A stretch of 64,000 nucleotides of DNA, from positions 26,656 through 90,655 of the forward strand of contig NZ_MDZB01000062.1 in NCBI RefSeq assembly GCF_001816145.1, given 5' to 3'. Origin of the DNA: Hymenobacter lapidarius (lineage in GTDB: Bacteria > Bacteroidota > Bacteroidia > Cytophagales > Hymenobacteraceae). Position numbers and translations under genes: made by a program. The notes under the pieces were generated by a model that saw nothing but the letters and a program-made list of their open reading frames with translations, was not told where the DNA came from and did not search any database. Positions 63,898-64,000 of this stretch are shown piece by piece (the stretch's first letter is position 1; each line of letters begins with the position of its first letter).

Positions 63898-64000
63898 TCT
63901 TAGAGTCTATCCGAATAGGGAATGAGCGTCAGCCAAAAAGACAATTATACCACGTGATTCTCGCGCAGGCAAAATGGAGCATGGCCAGGTAGTTGTCCGG
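63898..64000. mobile_element. end of an insertion sequence (cut by window edge)
   Basis: The last about 100 nt hold a transposase 3' end on the minus strand and, beyond its stop, a sequence AGAGTCTATCCGAATAGGG that could be the IS terminal inverted repeat. The element lies directly against the 5' end of DUF983. Confidence 0.55.
63929..64000 (-). CDS. transposase C-terminal fragment (partial)
   Basis: 23 visible residues, PDNYLAMLHFACARITWYNC, then LFG and stop. The pattern DNYLAMxxxACxRI is typical of the C-terminal helix of IS5-type transposases; that assignment is from memory and short. The rest lies outside the window. Confidence 0.5.
   Translation of the reverse strand, partial: PDNYLAMLHFACARITWYNCLFG

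Noticed and set aside
1..64000. CRISPR array or defence island
   Set aside because: No regularly spaced direct repeats and no cas, restriction or toxin genes seen; repeats present are palindromes in gene gaps.

Overview
The window looks like a chromosomal segment of a Cytophagales bacterium, most likely Hymenobacter or a close relative (phylum Bacteroidota). This is inferred from high GC, Bacteroidota-type promoters (TTG, about 20 nt, TAnnTTTG), type IX secretion tail domains (VYPNPS-type) on secreted proteins, and two gene orders typical of the phylum: parB-DUF5683-dapB-lepB and ftsX-DUF3098-uppP-truB-ribF. No genome search could be run, so the genus is an inference.

Layout. 1-3.8 kb: 3' part of parB, DUF5683 protein, dapB, lepB. 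3.8-8.4 kb: ung, apaG, a methyltransferase, kdsA with a TPMT-like methyltransferase, and a coiled-coil membrane protein. 8.5-13.8 kb: cyanophycin synthetase, tRNA-Cys and an rpsA with a long unusual tail, all on the minus strand. 14-20 kb: alpha/beta hydrolase, fatty acid desaturase, HNH nuclease, NlpC/P60 protein, smpB, a hotdog thioesterase and tsaD. 20-29 kb: tamB, ftsX, DUF3098, uppP, truB, ribF. 29-39.4 kb: a carboxypeptidase-regulatory-like protein, the two CoA-transferase subunits split by a serine hydrolase, T9SS and outer-membrane type proteins, a GNAT-nitrilase fusion and an SDR. 39.6-51 kb: a duplicated DUF4394 protein, then phhA-RDD (minus) divergent from spoIIM, a polytopic membrane protein, DUF4129, DUF4350, a small ORF, moxR and DUF58. 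51-55.3 kb: GH20 hexosaminidase, a polytopic membrane protein, a DEDD exonuclease. 55.5-64 kb: a 1274-residue outer-membrane type protein, a 1306-residue NtrY-like histidine kinase, DUF983, and the tail of an insertion sequence at the right edge.

Main points of interest. (1) phhA (Phe to Tyr) is preceded by a 28-codon ORF with a Tyr cluster (YYRYCSY) and then a Rho-independent terminator: a probable tyrosine-sensing attenuator, with the leader ORF starting 4 nt after a TATCTTTG box. (2) Six genes (lepB, tamB, a CarboxypepD_reg-like gene, DUF4129, GH20, DUF983) are broken by 1-2 nt frameshifts, all explicable as lost G or C bases, which suggests base-level sequence errors rather than six real pseudogenes. 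(3) Two intergenic C-terminal gene relics resemble the tail of an adjacent intact gene. (4) Ribosomal protein S1 carries a tail of about 220 residues ending in LEA-like 20-residue repeats. (5) Several families of palindromic repeats fill the intergenic gaps, including three GTCATGCTG elements.

Most convergent gene pairs are separated by strong, often perfectly symmetrical bidirectional terminators. No CRISPR array, prophage, rRNA operon or complete insertion sequence was seen.
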